Shown piece after piece: positions 17,321 through 26,406 of a stretch of 54,774 bases of DNA (its first letter is position 1; every line of letters starts with the position of its first letter). Under the pieces are notes generated by a model. It saw nothing but the letters and a program-made list of their open reading frames with translations. It did no database searches and was not told the DNA's origin. The DNA is taken from the NCBI GenBank assembly GCA_937967795.1, contig CALBSK010000027.1, forward strand, positions 1-54,774, in the 5' to 3' direction. Both the position numbers and the translations under genes were made by a program. The DNA is from an uncultured Alphaproteobacteria bacterium. Lineage in GTDB: Bacteria; Pseudomonadota; Alphaproteobacteria; UBA9655.

Positions 17321-18117
17321 TAGAAGTTTTCCACAATCATCCATTTTTTATTGTATTTTCCCCTCCGAGGTCCTGTGGGGTCAAGCTTATCGTAATACTT
17401 GGTTTCAGGAATTTTGAAGGGCGTTGGCGTTTTTATCGAGAGTGCATCTAATATCCATCCAAGACGTTTTTGTGCTATTATTGAGGTCTTATGAGCATAC
17501 GTCATAAGTTTTGTTATATCTATCCGATCTGCTGCTATTTCGAACGCATTTAATACTTCCCTGAATCCCCCACAATAGTGCGTATAACTTAAGCCATCCA
17601 ATAATGTCCGTTCCAAATCTGTGATATGGATTTTTACTTCGCCAACTTTTTTACGTGTTATTCCCCATAAACTTTCAGGAAGGATTTGGATAAGAACAAA
17701 CTCATATCCTTCGATCTTGTATCGATATAATGAGCGCGTTTTCCCAGGTTTTTGTGGAGAAAAAATATAAATCCTTAAGAGAACTTGATCCGTTAACTCA
17801 TAAAAAGCCATCGCCGACCAACAGCACACGGCACCACCTTTTGCCAAACGCTCAGCAATTTCAAATTTGTGCAAAGGGGAACCCGAGAGTATATCGTCTT
17901 CAATAACATAATGACCTTTATAAAGAGGGTGGATTGCTTTTTTTTTGACGAGAGATTTGAGGATATAGTGAATGGAGGTGTGTTTGATTCCTATTTCATG
18001 GGCAACTTTCTCTGCATCCTCAATAGAGAAGATCCTATACCCCGCTTTTGCCATTGTTGTAAGGAACTCTAAAATCATGTTTTGTTCATATGTAATTGTT
18101 TTATAGATATACAACAT
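17320..18117 (-). CDS. abiEi: AbiEi-type antitoxin / winged-helix repressor
   Basis: Partner of the downstream toxin. The 265-residue protein has an N-terminal winged helix (FLTTMAKAGYRIFSIEDAEK; SIHYILKSLVKKKAIHPLYK) and the C-terminal antitoxin domain with ITDLERTLLDGLSYTHYCGG and RLGWILDAL. The typical AbiE antitoxin autorepresses its promoter; just upstream the sequence ATACAACATATTGTAT (about 18108-18123) is a near-palindrome that could be its operator. The first ATG at 18117 is used; an ATG at codon 14 would also keep the winged helix. Confidence 0.88.
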   Translation of the reverse strand: MLYIYKTITYEQNMILEFLTTMAKAGYRIFSIEDAEKVAHEIGIKHTSIHYILKSLVKKKAIHPLYKGHYVIEDDILSGSPLHKFEIAERLAKGGAVCCWSAMAFYELTDQVLLRIYIFSPQKPGKTRSLYRYKIEGYEFVLIQILPESLWGITRKKVGEVKIHITDLERTLLDGLSYTHYCGGFREVLNAFEIAADRIDITKLMTYAHKTSIIAQKRLGWILDALSIKTPTPFKIPETKYYDKLDPTGPRRGKYNKKWMIVENF

Positions 18118-18343
18118 ATTGTATCATATGTATATAAAAATTACATATTTCCTAGTTTTTAAAACCTATTAAATTAGAGAGCTAAAAGCTTTGTTTAAAT
18201 TATACAAAAGAAATTTTTTTTCTTGCTTGAGATGGAAGAGATGGTTAGAGTGATAATATCTGCTTTATTGTAAAGCAGGCGTGGAACAAGAGACGCGATC
18301 AACGCTCTTGCCCCACTAAACATAACAGATCTGGAGATCTATC

Positions 18344-18532
18344 ATGTCTAAATTAACCTTAGCGCAGGTCGCGTATCTTTCGCAAGAGCTCACTGACCAC
18401 TACAAAGTCGTTAAACGTCTCTCCTTTAAGGCATTTCTTGAAATGGAAATGGCTCAGAAAACGTTGAATGATCTTTTGAATGACTATGGTCAATGGCGGA
18501 TTGAGGAAGGTTTCGATTTCGAGCACGAATAA
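18344..18532 (+). CDS. Small hypothetical protein (62 residues)
   Basis: Begins MSKLTLAQVAYLSQELTDHY and ends in acidic FDFEHE; GGAG lies 9 bases upstream of the ATG. The helical, charged composition looks like real protein, and codon use is like the neighbours. It sits alone between the AbiE promoter and the traC/traD genes. I do not recognise it. Confidence 0.45.
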   Translation: MSKLTLAQVAYLSQELTDHYKVVKRLSFKAFLEMEMAQKTLNDLLNDYGQWRIEEGFDFEHE

Positions 18533-18825
18533 CCCTTCTCTTTCAAAATATCTTTTAAAGCAGATAGGCGCTTACATTTGAATGGCTTATGCGCAGCTGG
18601 AGTTCTTAAAGATTACCTTTAAAGAACCTTCAAAAGTGTTAATTTGCTGTATTTTGAGCCTATAAAGTTTTAAAGGATGCAATCGAAGAAAAAAGGTGGT
18701 TCGCATTCAATTGCTCAAGGTATGAAGGGACACGTCTTCAAGGTGTGTCTCTTCTTCTTTTCTCTTACTTTTTATTTTTCATTCTTTAGTTTTTTTAATT
18801 TTTGGTCTGTCAAACCTGGTGCTGC

Positions 18826-18864
18826 ACTGACCCAAAAAAAGTGGACCATTTTTTTGGAGTCAGT
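18826..18864. repeat. Imperfect palindrome resembling paired IS3/IS150-type ends
   Basis: ACTGACCC and seven A (18826-18840) face seven T, GGAGTCAGT (18849-18864) around GTGGACCA. The sequence ACTGACCC...AAAGTGGACCA is like the terminal inverted repeats of IS3-group elements, here head to head with no transposase between. It could be an IS scar, or serve as a terminator. The 18533-18880 interval holds nothing else convincing. Confidence 0.35.
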
Positions 18865-18880
18865 ACGTCTTCCTCATCAT

Positions 18881-19165
18881 TTATTTCTTTTTCTTCTTCT
18901 TGGTTTTCGCTAAAGCGGCAAGGCCTTGTTCCGACCAGGTGGGAATATGAGCTTCGCCGGAGGCCACCATTTCATTAAGGAAAAGAAGGCTTTTATAAAG
19001 AGCGCTTACCTGCATTTTTAATTCGGGATCTTTTTGAAAATCCCTCCCTAAAGGAAGGTCAAATGTTTTCAAAAGGCCTGCCTTCTCAACAAGAGCTCCA
19101 ACCTCAATCAAGGATTTTACTCTTGCTCGTCTCATACCATGATGAGTGAGATTAAGGGAATTCAT
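18881..19165 (-). CDS. traD: Ti-type TraD-like conjugal transfer protein
   Basis: Small mobilisation accessory protein of the Ti-type DNA-processing set. The 94-residue product contains the family core MRRARVKSLIEVGALVEKAG and a lysine-only C terminus (KTKKKKKK), suited to DNA binding. Start 19165 has CGGAGG upstream; an in-frame start at 19267 would overlap traC. It follows the Ti-type traC by 19 bases and is divergent from traA, as in Ti plasmids and Rickettsiales genomic islands. Confidence 0.75.
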   Translation of the reverse strand: MNSLNLTHHGMRRARVKSLIEVGALVEKAGLLKTFDLPLGRDFQKDPELKMQVSALYKSLLFLNEMVASGEAHIPTWSEQGLAALAKTKKKKKK

Positions 19166-19184
19166 CAAAATGTACCTCCGTGAT

Positions 19185-19553
19185 TCAAATCTGTTCAAGA
19201 ACTGGGTTGTCCGGATGAGACTCCTTCTCATACGCTGAAATGAAAGCGGCACGAAAGGAAGGCACATGTTTGTTCCACTCTTCCTTCTGACTTTTTGAGG
19301 CAGCCACCCATGTCTTTTCTAAAATGACTAACGCCATCTCAAGGGAAAATTCATCTTCCAAGATTCTCTGGACCTCTTTTGTAAAGAAGAGAGCTTGGTT
19401 CAAGTGAAGCTTTTCTCGCTTTTGTCTTAGGCGTTGGATTTTTTGCTCGATAGAGAAAAACTTCTCTTTATCTTGCAGAGGCTCTTGATGCCTCGCGACC
19501 TTCTTTTTAGGTGAAGCTTGTTTTTTGAGAGTTGGATTAAGTTTGTTTGCCAT
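19185..19553 (-). CDS. traC: Ti-type TraC-like mobilisation protein
   Basis: A 122-residue basic protein with KIQRLRQKREKLHLNQA, the coiled-coil region typical of Ti-type TraC, which helps the relaxase at oriT. The N terminus is lysine-rich (LKKQASPKKKVARHQ). Start 19553 has AAGGAAAA upstream. Not related to the F-type TraC ATPase at 1.6-4.1 kb although the symbol is shared. Confidence 0.65.
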   Translation of the reverse strand: MANKLNPTLKKQASPKKKVARHQEPLQDKEKFFSIEQKIQRLRQKREKLHLNQALFFTKEVQRILEDEFSLEMALVILEKTWVAASKSQKEEWNKHVPSFRAAFISAYEKESHPDNPVLEQI

Positions 19554-19753
19554 TGGTTTTCCTTTTTTTCTCATTCCCGCCCATTCTCCTGTCTTGTACC
19601 CATGAGAAAAGCGAAAATGATTTACATAAAATACATCATTTGTTATTATATTTCAAGAAGTTATTTAATAAACTTCTATATACAGAAAATAAATATTTAT
19701 CTATGCGTCAATACAAAAATACACACTTTAATCCTCATAGAGCGGTCCTCGAG

Positions 19754-19835
19754 CACTTTTTAAAAGTGGGCGAGGCGCGCTTACACATTGCCTTCGGCAA
19801 TGGCGCTTTGTCGCAAGCGACGCAGACCACATTTG
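19754..19835. other. Probable origin of transfer (oriT) with nic-like site
   Basis: Between divergent traC/traD and traA. On the minus strand 19774-19784 reads GTAAGCGCGCC, close to the TAAGTGCGCCCT nic consensus of the RSF1010/Ti (MobQ) group. It is flanked by a palindrome CACTTTTTAAAAGTG (19754-19768), a hairpin ATTGCC/GGCAAT (19787-19801) and a hairpin GTCGC/GCGAC (19810-19821). Hairpins beside nic and placement next to the relaxase gene match known oriT organisation. Confidence 0.6.
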
Positions 19836-19855
19836 TGAAGGCCACGCAATAAAGA

Positions 19856-22800
19856 ATGGCTCTTTATCACTTTACAACAAGACCTCTTGCACGATCTTCC
19901 AGAAACACAGTGGACGCTCTTGCGTATCGAGCGGGATGTAAATTGCATGATGTACGGACAGGAGAATCCTTTGATTATCGAGATAAGGCTGTGCAACATG
20001 TAGAGCTTCTCTTTCCTCAAGATGCACCCCAATGGGCAAAAAATATCCAAGAGTTAATTAAGACAAATCGTCAAGAAGGAGTCCAAGCTCTTTGTAATCG
20101 TGTGGAAGCTGCAGAAAAAAGAATTGATGCCCGTATCTGGAGAGAATTTGAATTTTCCCTTCATCGTGAACTCACTGAAGAGCAAAACATGATTCTTGCT
20201 CGTGAATTTGTGCAAGATCAGCTTTGTTCCCGGGGGATATTAGCTCAACTTAACTTTCATTTTGAAGTTGATAAGAAAACAGGAGAATATAATCCTCATT
20301 GCCATGTCGCTACTGCAACACGACGTTTAGAAGATGACGAATCTTCTCCAACAGGTTTTTCTGCAAAGAAAGAACGGGACTGGGATAAAAAGGAACATCT
20401 TTGCGAACTTCGAGAACAATGGGCTCAGTATTCCAATTTTTATCTCAAACTTTATGGCTATGACATTCAAATTGATCACCGCTCCCATAAAGAGCGGGGT
20501 ATTGAGATGGAACCTCAACCGAAAAGAGGAAAAAACGTCTTAGAGATAGAAAGAAAAGCAGCAGAAAGGGGAACGAGAGAAAATAGCATTGAGCTTCCTG
20601 ATTCTGCTGAATCCATAAAGCCTCCTTCCCTTCTTGATGATTTTGATTTTAATGAAAACACAAAAACGACTTTTGTCACAGATAAGATGCGAGCCTTTCA
20701 ATCCGCTCAGCTTCGCAATCTTTATCGCATTATAAAAAATCCTGATGTTGTTCTGGAGATTGTCACCAAACATCACGCAACTTTCATATGGGCGGATGTC
20801 CAAAAAAAGCTCCACCAATATGTGGATAACGCTCATCTTTTTTCACGGTTAGAAGCTAAGCTTAAGAGGTCAAATGAGCTTATCTTATTGCGTAAGGAAG
20901 AAGTGAAGAATGGCCCAGGAATCGTACAGGAGGAGGCCATTTACACAACCCGCAGAATGCTCAAAGCCGAGAGAGATCTTATTGAACAAGCGGAAGGCCT
21001 CGGGCGCTCTAAAACCCATAGTGTCCAGGAAAGACATGTTGAAGCTGCCCTTGCAAAAGCCAATGAAGATTTGAGCGCTCATGGAGGACTCTCTCAAGAT
21101 CAAATCAAAGCAATTCATCATCTGGTAGAGGAAGGGCAACTTAAATGCATGGTAGGGATCGCAGGGGCGGGAAAAACGGCAGCCCTTGGCGTCTGCCAGA
21201 AGATATGGAAAGCTGAATGGTATGCGGTTTATGGATTGGCTCCTACCGGAAAAGCTGCTCAAAATCTCGAGCAGAATGAGATTCAATCACAAACCCTCCA
21301 TAAGTTCTTGAAGTCTTTTGAAGAAGGCCGATGCCACTATAAGGAGAACAGTATCCTTATTCTCGACGAAGCCGGGATGGTAGATAGTGAGCGCTTCGGA
21401 AAGCTGTTGGGGGCTGTAAAACATCTAGGGGTTAAGCTCGTTGTTGTAGGAGATGGAGCTCAGCTCCAGCCTGTCGAAGCTGGTCCTGCTTTTCGATTGG
21501 TTACAACAAGACTCGGAAAAGCTGAGCTTAATACGGTTGTCCGCCAAAAAGAAGATTGGCAAAGAGAAGCAACGGTTCTTTTTGGGAAACAAGAAACACA
21601 AAGAGCCCTTCAGGCCTATGCAGACAAAGGCTGTGTTCATATCGTTCATGAAAAACTCCCCTCTCTCGGAGAAGCTCTCTTTCGTAAGAATTATGAGGAC
21701 GTTATCAAACTGTACGAAGTGAGCCATCGTGTCTCCTCCCTCATTTACCGGGAAATGGCAAAAACGTGTCCTACGATCGATGAGGAAGAAGACTCTTGGA
21801 TGGTAGATTCGTTGGACCAAAAGGAACTTCCTCCTCTTCACGTCCTCCTTATGACAAAACACCAGGACTACGGACGTTACAAAGGATGGAAGGAAATGGC
21901 AAAGATAACAGCCAAGTACATCCTCCACAATGCTGAGTCCTGTCGTCCTTTCCTTGAAGAGAGATGCATTGATACTTTTCCTCTGGCCTTACTGTGCACC
22001 AACAGGGATTACGAAACAGCAGAAGTTCTTCTGAAAGACAGTAAACTTGATCACCTCATTGGCATTGAAAAGAGAAAAGATCCCAAAAGAAAAACGATTG
22101 ATGTTCGGGAAACAACGAAGGAAGAACTGATTCGCTCTTGGCATTCAGACTTCAAAAAAGCTTTTGAAGAGCACAATCTCTCAAGAGAATCTCTCATCCT
22201 GGCCTATAGTAATAAAGACGTAAATGATCTTAACAAAGCTGCCCGCGTACTTCTGAAAGAATCAGGCCATATTTCAACAAAAGAGTTTGTCTATCAAACA
22301 AAAAAACAAGTGGAGGATGATTTTGGAAGAAAAACTCTTCTTACAGAAGAAAAAAGATTCTCTAAAGGAGATCGAATTGTCTTTACGCGCAATAATGATG
22401 GGCTCGGCGTTAAAAATGGAACCACGGGAACGATTACGAACCTTAATACCCAAAAAATTCATGTAAAGCTGGATGACGAAAAGGAGATTTCGGGAAAGGA
22501 ACTTGCTTTTGCCTCTAATCTTAACCCTTATTTTGATCATGGTTGGGCACTTACCATTCATAAATCTCAAGGAACGACTGTGGATTACTCTTATGTTCTT
22601 GCTTCTTATGAAATGACCCAAAACTTAGCCTATGTGGCCATGACCCGCCATCGAGAGGGGGTTAAGGTTTTTGGAAGCTCCTTAGACTTTTGGAGGCCTG
22701 AAAAACTTCCTGAAGTTCTCTCAAAATCAGGGGAAAAACTCTCCGCTGCTGATTATTTAGATGCAACTTCCCTCAGCAAACTGATGGAATCAGAAGATAG

Positions 22801-25321
22801 ACTTCTCACTCACATTTTTGAGGGCCTTTCCAATAAGCTCGAAGCCATAGAGGTCGTCTCAAAGAAAGCCTTCTGGAAAGTGGCCGAACATTTCTTGGGG
22901 ATCTCTCGGGAGCGGGAGATTAGATTATTATCCGAGAGTGTTCGAGAAGAAGTTCGGGCAGAAGAGTTTTTCAAGAAAGAGAGTCCCATAATCAAGAAAG
23001 AGGACACAGTAACTCAAAAGCCCCACTCTACTACAGTTCAATTTCACCCCCAACTTCAACCTTTAAGCACGAATGGCGCACTGCAAATTGATTCAAAGAG
23101 AGAAAAAGTTATTTCTTCTCCCCCTCTCAAAGAGAGCGTCCTCGCTGAGACTTCGTTCAAAGAGCCCCCTCTTGTGAGAAGTTCTGTCCTTGAAAATCCT
23201 CTCAGCAAGGGGGTTTTCGTTGAAACATCTCTCGCTGAGAATACGAGCGCCCTCATCCAGATCTCAGAAAAGGTCATCCAGAAAAAATTTGCTTTCCATC
23301 AACCTCCTAACAAAGAAATTGTGGAAGAAGCTCTTAAAGCCAATATGGCTGATTTTGCAGATCATATTTTTACATCCATCGGAGAGGACTATAACCGTGC
23401 CATGTCGTCAAGAACAGAAAGGCGCTATGGGAAGAAGGGCGAGTTTGCTGTCAATATCCAGAAAGGAGTATGGCTCAGCTATAAAGACTCCCAATTGGCA
23501 GGAGGCCCCCTCCATCTTCTTACGAAACTTAAAGATCTCTCCTATCAAGAAGCCATAGAATATGGCACTTCCTGGGCAAGACTCTCTCCTGAACAGCTCA
23601 CTATTCACAAGAAAACTTACGATTCTTCTTATTCTCAGAAAAAAAACCTAGAAAAAGAGACCCAAGAAATAAAACAAAAAATCAAACGAGCTCAATCCCT
23701 TTACGCTAAAGGACTGCCTATTCAAGGAACTCTTGCAGAACGCTATTTGAGAGAGCATCGGAAGATCCAGGGAAATCTTCCGAAAGATCTTTTATATTTA
23801 CCCTCAAATCAGATGGGCAAATCATCTCTCCCTGCTCTCATGTCTGTTGCTCGCTCAAATGAGGGAGATGTCACAGCCGTTCAGCTCACCTTTCTTGACC
23901 CCACAACAGCTAACAAAGCCAACATTCCTGTCCAAAAGAAATCCTTTGGGTCGATCAAGGGGGCAGCCGTAACGATTCAGGCCTGCCCCCATCCCCGCGT
24001 AGTCGGGGAACATGAGGAACCAGCAGAAAGCTCAAACCTTCTCTTTATTGCTGAAGGAGTTGAAACAGCACTCAGCGTTAAGGAAGCAGACATAAAAGGA
24101 ACAATCAAAGCGAGCCTTGGGCTTTCTAACATTAAGCGCCTTCAGCCAGAAGACATCAATTTCCACATCATCCTCTGTGGAGACCATGATGCCCCTGAAT
24201 CATCTGCCACAAAAAGCCTTCAAAAATCTGCACAGGTTCTTCAAGAACGTGGGTATAAGGTCACGATTATCAAGCCAGATAAGCTAGGCGAAGACTTTAA
24301 TGACGTCCTCAAGGTCAAAAGCGCTAAAGGTATCAAAGAGATTTTAACAAAAAATCTGCCAAAAGATTTTCTTACTTCTATGGAAACCTCTGCTGAGAAG
24401 CAACCTCAGAAAAATTCTCACACAAGAGGAGCTGTTGAGAAAAAAGAGGCTAAACAGCCTCTTAAGAGTGAAAGAGAAACTCCAGCATTTACATTAGCGG
24501 GTAAATCTTTCCAAGACATCGCAGCCTATTGTGAAAAAAGACTGCACGATGCTTTAGCTCGTGACAAGAAGCCTCTAACAAAGGAGCGTACACAGCGGTT
24601 TCCATTGCAAGCAGAAAGGATCGCTACTTTCCTTATTCATGCCTATGAACATAACGGACCCGCGCCTACGCAAGAAGAAGTGTCTTTTTTCTCTTTAAGG
24701 GCCAAATACGAACTGAACCGGATTCCTGAAATTCGCAAAGAGCTTATCAAGAAATGGAAAGACAAGGACAGCTTCAAAGAAAATGAAGGCCTTCGCGCTC
24801 ACATGATTGCGGAACGTTTAGCTTCCATTGAAGGGCGACTTTATCTGAAGACCAAACAGGATGGAACAAAGGTTCCCTCGAATATTGCAGAACTTGCTCA
24901 TCAAAAATTAAAAAAGCATAGGGCTTATACACCGAAACTTGCGGAGGAATTGTCACAAAAATACTTACTTTCCCAAGACATAGCAACCTATTCTGCCAAA
25001 GATATTCTGAGGTATAAAGAAACTCATGGAGAGCTCCCCTCAGAATCCCAAATTGCCAATATAGTTCAAATCGCACAAAAGCTGAGAATAAAAGACTATG
25101 CCTCTACCTTAAATAAAAAGTTTAACCGATTAGAAGCTGATTATCTCCAAAGGTACGAAGGAGACCTCCTTTTTAAGCATATGTCGTGCCAGAAGCACAC
25201 AGATCATGATGCTCATTTCTTCCACATCCAAAATCAATCCAAAAAGTCATTGGAAATACTCAAATCCGAAATTAGCAACGAAAAATTTATTAAAATGAAT
25301 GAGAAGGAGTTCTTCCTATAA
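19856..25321 (+). CDS. traA: TraA: MobA/MobL relaxase, RecD-like helicase, toprim domain fusion
   Basis: An 1821-residue Ti-type TraA that would nick oriT and unwind the transferred strand. Order: relaxase with TVDALAYRAG and the metal-binding HxH in NPHCHVATATRR (about 146); superfamily 1 helicase with Walker A GIAGAGKT (about 435), Walker B LILDEAGMVD (about 498) and the C-terminal boxes WALTIHKSQGTTVDYS and YVAMTRHREGVKVF; a toprim-type primase part with FIAEGVETALSV (about 1396), ILCGDHDA and GEDFNDVL. The last 300 residues are helical and unassigned. Ti-plasmid TraA is about 1100 residues; the extra length is the toprim and tail. The ATG at 19856 follows the oriT candidate. Confidence 0.93.
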   Translation: MALYHFTTRPLARSSRNTVDALAYRAGCKLHDVRTGESFDYRDKAVQHVELLFPQDAPQWAKNIQELIKTNRQEGVQALCNRVEAAEKRIDARIWREFEFSLHRELTEEQNMILAREFVQDQLCSRGILAQLNFHFEVDKKTGEYNPHCHVATATRRLEDDESSPTGFSAKKERDWDKKEHLCELREQWAQYSNFYLKLYGYDIQIDHRSHKERGIEMEPQPKRGKNVLEIERKAAERGTRENSIELPDSAESIKPPSLLDDFDFNENTKTTFVTDKMRAFQSAQLRNLYRIIKNPDVVLEIVTKHHATFIWADVQKKLHQYVDNAHLFSRLEAKLKRSNELILLRKEEVKNGPGIVQEEAIYTTRRMLKAERDLIEQAEGLGRSKTHSVQERHVEAALAKANEDLSAHGGLSQDQIKAIHHLVEEGQLKCMVGIAGAGKTAALGVCQKIWKAEWYAVYGLAPTGKAAQNLEQNEIQSQTLHKFLKSFEEGRCHYKENSILILDEAGMVDSERFGKLLGAVKHLGVKLVVVGDGAQLQPVEAGPAFRLVTTRLGKAELNTVVRQKEDWQREATVLFGKQETQRALQAYADKGCVHIVHEKLPSLGEALFRKNYEDVIKLYEVSHRVSSLIYREMAKTCPTIDEEEDSWMVDSLDQKELPPLHVLLMTKHQDYGRYKGWKEMAKITAKYILHNAESCRPFLEERCIDTFPLALLCTNRDYETAEVLLKDSKLDHLIGIEKRKDPKRKTIDVRETTKEELIRSWHSDFKKAFEEHNLSRESLILAYSNKDVNDLNKAARVLLKESGHISTKEFVYQTKKQVEDDFGRKTLLTEEKRFSKGDRIVFTRNNDGLGVKNGTTGTITNLNTQKIHVKLDDEKEISGKELAFASNLNPYFDHGWALTIHKSQGTTVDYSYVLASYEMTQNLAYVAMTRHREGVKVFGSSLDFWRPEKLPEVLSKSGEKLSAADYLDATSLSKLMESEDRLLTHIFEGLSNKLEAIEVVSKKAFWKVAEHFLGISREREIRLLSESVREEVRAEEFFKKESPIIKKEDTVTQKPHSTTVQFHPQLQPLSTNGALQIDSKREKVISSPPLKESVLAETSFKEPPLVRSSVLENPLSKGVFVETSLAENTSALIQISEKVIQKKFAFHQPPNKEIVEEALKANMADFADHIFTSIGEDYNRAMSSRTERRYGKKGEFAVNIQKGVWLSYKDSQLAGGPLHLLTKLKDLSYQEAIEYGTSWARLSPEQLTIHKKTYDSSYSQKKNLEKETQEIKQKIKRAQSLYAKGLPIQGTLAERYLREHRKIQGNLPKDLLYLPSNQMGKSSLPALMSVARSNEGDVTAVQLTFLDPTTANKANIPVQKKSFGSIKGAAVTIQACPHPRVVGEHEEPAESSNLLFIAEGVETALSVKEADIKGTIKASLGLSNIKRLQPEDINFHIILCGDHDAPESSATKSLQKSAQVLQERGYKVTIIKPDKLGEDFNDVLKVKSAKGIKEILTKNLPKDFLTSMETSAEKQPQKNSHTRGAVEKKEAKQPLKSERETPAFTLAGKSFQDIAAYCEKRLHDALARDKKPLTKERTQRFPLQAERIATFLIHAYEHNGPAPTQEEVSFFSLRAKYELNRIPEIRKELIKKWKDKDSFKENEGLRAHMIAERLASIEGRLYLKTKQDGTKVPSNIAELAHQKLKKHRAYTPKLAEELSQKYLLSQDIATYSAKDILRYKETHGELPSESQIANIVQIAQKLRIKDYASTLNKKFNRLEADYLQRYEGDLLFKHMSCQKHTDHDAHFFHIQNQSKKSLEILKSEISNEKFIKMNEKEFFL

Positions 25322-25592
25322 TCCAATAAAATAATAGCGGTTGTCTATCTCATGGCAAAAATTCTAGTCCCCAAGTTCCCATTCCCGCCATAAAGCCACT
25401 TCAAATTTGTTATTCATAAGTGTTGTTAGACGTCGAGTAAAAAACTGAAAGCCAGTAACTGTTTATCCTTTGAAGGTAAGAGCTTGATCATAAAGGATCC
25501 GCGTCATTTCCATAAGCGTTTGTTTTTTATTTTCCTGCTCTACTATGTTAAAGAGGATTTGAATCAGTAAGTGGTTGGAATCAGTTTCCAAA

Positions 25593-26360
25593 ATGGGGTA
25601 CCCTCCCTATGGCGGGGGAAGCGCCTCAATAGTCCCTAGTATAGCTTGGGATAAAACCAAAGGAGAAATTGTTACCCAAAAAAAAATAGATGAAGATGGG
25701 GAAGATTTTCAGATAGAAGCGAGGACGGCTGTGTTAATCAGATATTCTGACTGGCAAGAAGTTTACGATGTTCCTTTTACGAGTTTAATAGAAATCAAAG
25801 GGACTGTAGTTTTTGGCTTTAGAAAACAAATCCCATTCTTATCTTCTCACAACAGAACTCAGGCTCTTGAAGAAAATTCTTATGAAGATGCCATTATAGC
25901 AAAACTAGAAAAACAATACCCTTATTTTCCAGACCTTAAAAAATCAACACTTAAAAATATCGAGAGAGAACTAGAAAAACGTACAGGGCATCCACAATTA
26001 CGGCAGCCCATTGGCCTACCCAATTCGGGAACTGCCTCCCTTACTGATCATCCACACAACTTTGTTTCGCGTTTCAAAGAAAAGTTTTATAAAATTGAGG
26101 TATTTAAAATAGAAGATGTAATAAAAGAATATTTCGATAAAGTGAATACTGATCACTCCGATAAGGACAAGTATAGAGTGGAAAATGATACCGTGATATT
26201 TAAAGGGAAGGGAGTTTTGAAAGTGAATGATCGTCACCCTAGTGCCGCAATTATAAGATCATACAATGTAAAAGAGTACCCACTTGAAAAGTACCCATCA
26301 GATGATTTAGAAAAACTTGCTAGAGATAGTTTATTAAAAAGAAAGCGTCTTACTAAGTAA
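25593..26360 (+). CDS. Hypothetical protein, no recognised family
   Basis: A 255-residue protein beginning MGYPPYGGGSASIVPSIAWD; an in-frame TTG at 25575 is an alternative start. Neither has a clear ribosome-binding site, so the 5' end may be truncated. The sequence is polar and charged with no signal peptide or membrane segment; a beta-rich N-terminal half is followed by a charged helical half. It follows traA by about 270 bases that contain nothing recognised and ends 3 bases before a strong hairpin. Confidence 0.5.
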   Translation: MGYPPYGGGSASIVPSIAWDKTKGEIVTQKKIDEDGEDFQIEARTAVLIRYSDWQEVYDVPFTSLIEIKGTVVFGFRKQIPFLSSHNRTQALEENSYEDAIIAKLEKQYPYFPDLKKSTLKNIERELEKRTGHPQLRQPIGLPNSGTASLTDHPHNFVSRFKEKFYKIEVFKIEDVIKEYFDKVNTDHSDKDKYRVENDTVIFKGKGVLKVNDRHPSAAIIRSYNVKEYPLEKYPSDDLEKLARDSLLKRKRLTK

Positions 26361-26363
26361 CTT

Positions 26364-26404
26364 CAGCTCGACGTAAGGATTAAATTAATGCTTACGTCGA
26401 GCTG
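26364..26404 (+). terminator. Perfect 14-bp hairpin after the hypothetical gene
   Basis: CAGCTCGACGTAAG (26364-26377) and CTTACGTCGAGCTG (26391-26404) pair perfectly around a 13-base loop that itself contains ATTAA/TTAAT. It begins 3 bases after a stop codon but lacks a T-tract because the next bases are GA-GTGTGG, where the structured region starts. A terminator whose T-run was displaced by an insertion fits. Confidence 0.55.
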
Positions 26405-26406
26405 AG

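Noticed and set aside
18677..18913. Plus-strand frame of 78 codons rich in Phe and Leu
   Set aside because: It runs through T-tracts and the IS-end palindrome into antisense traD, so it looks non-coding.
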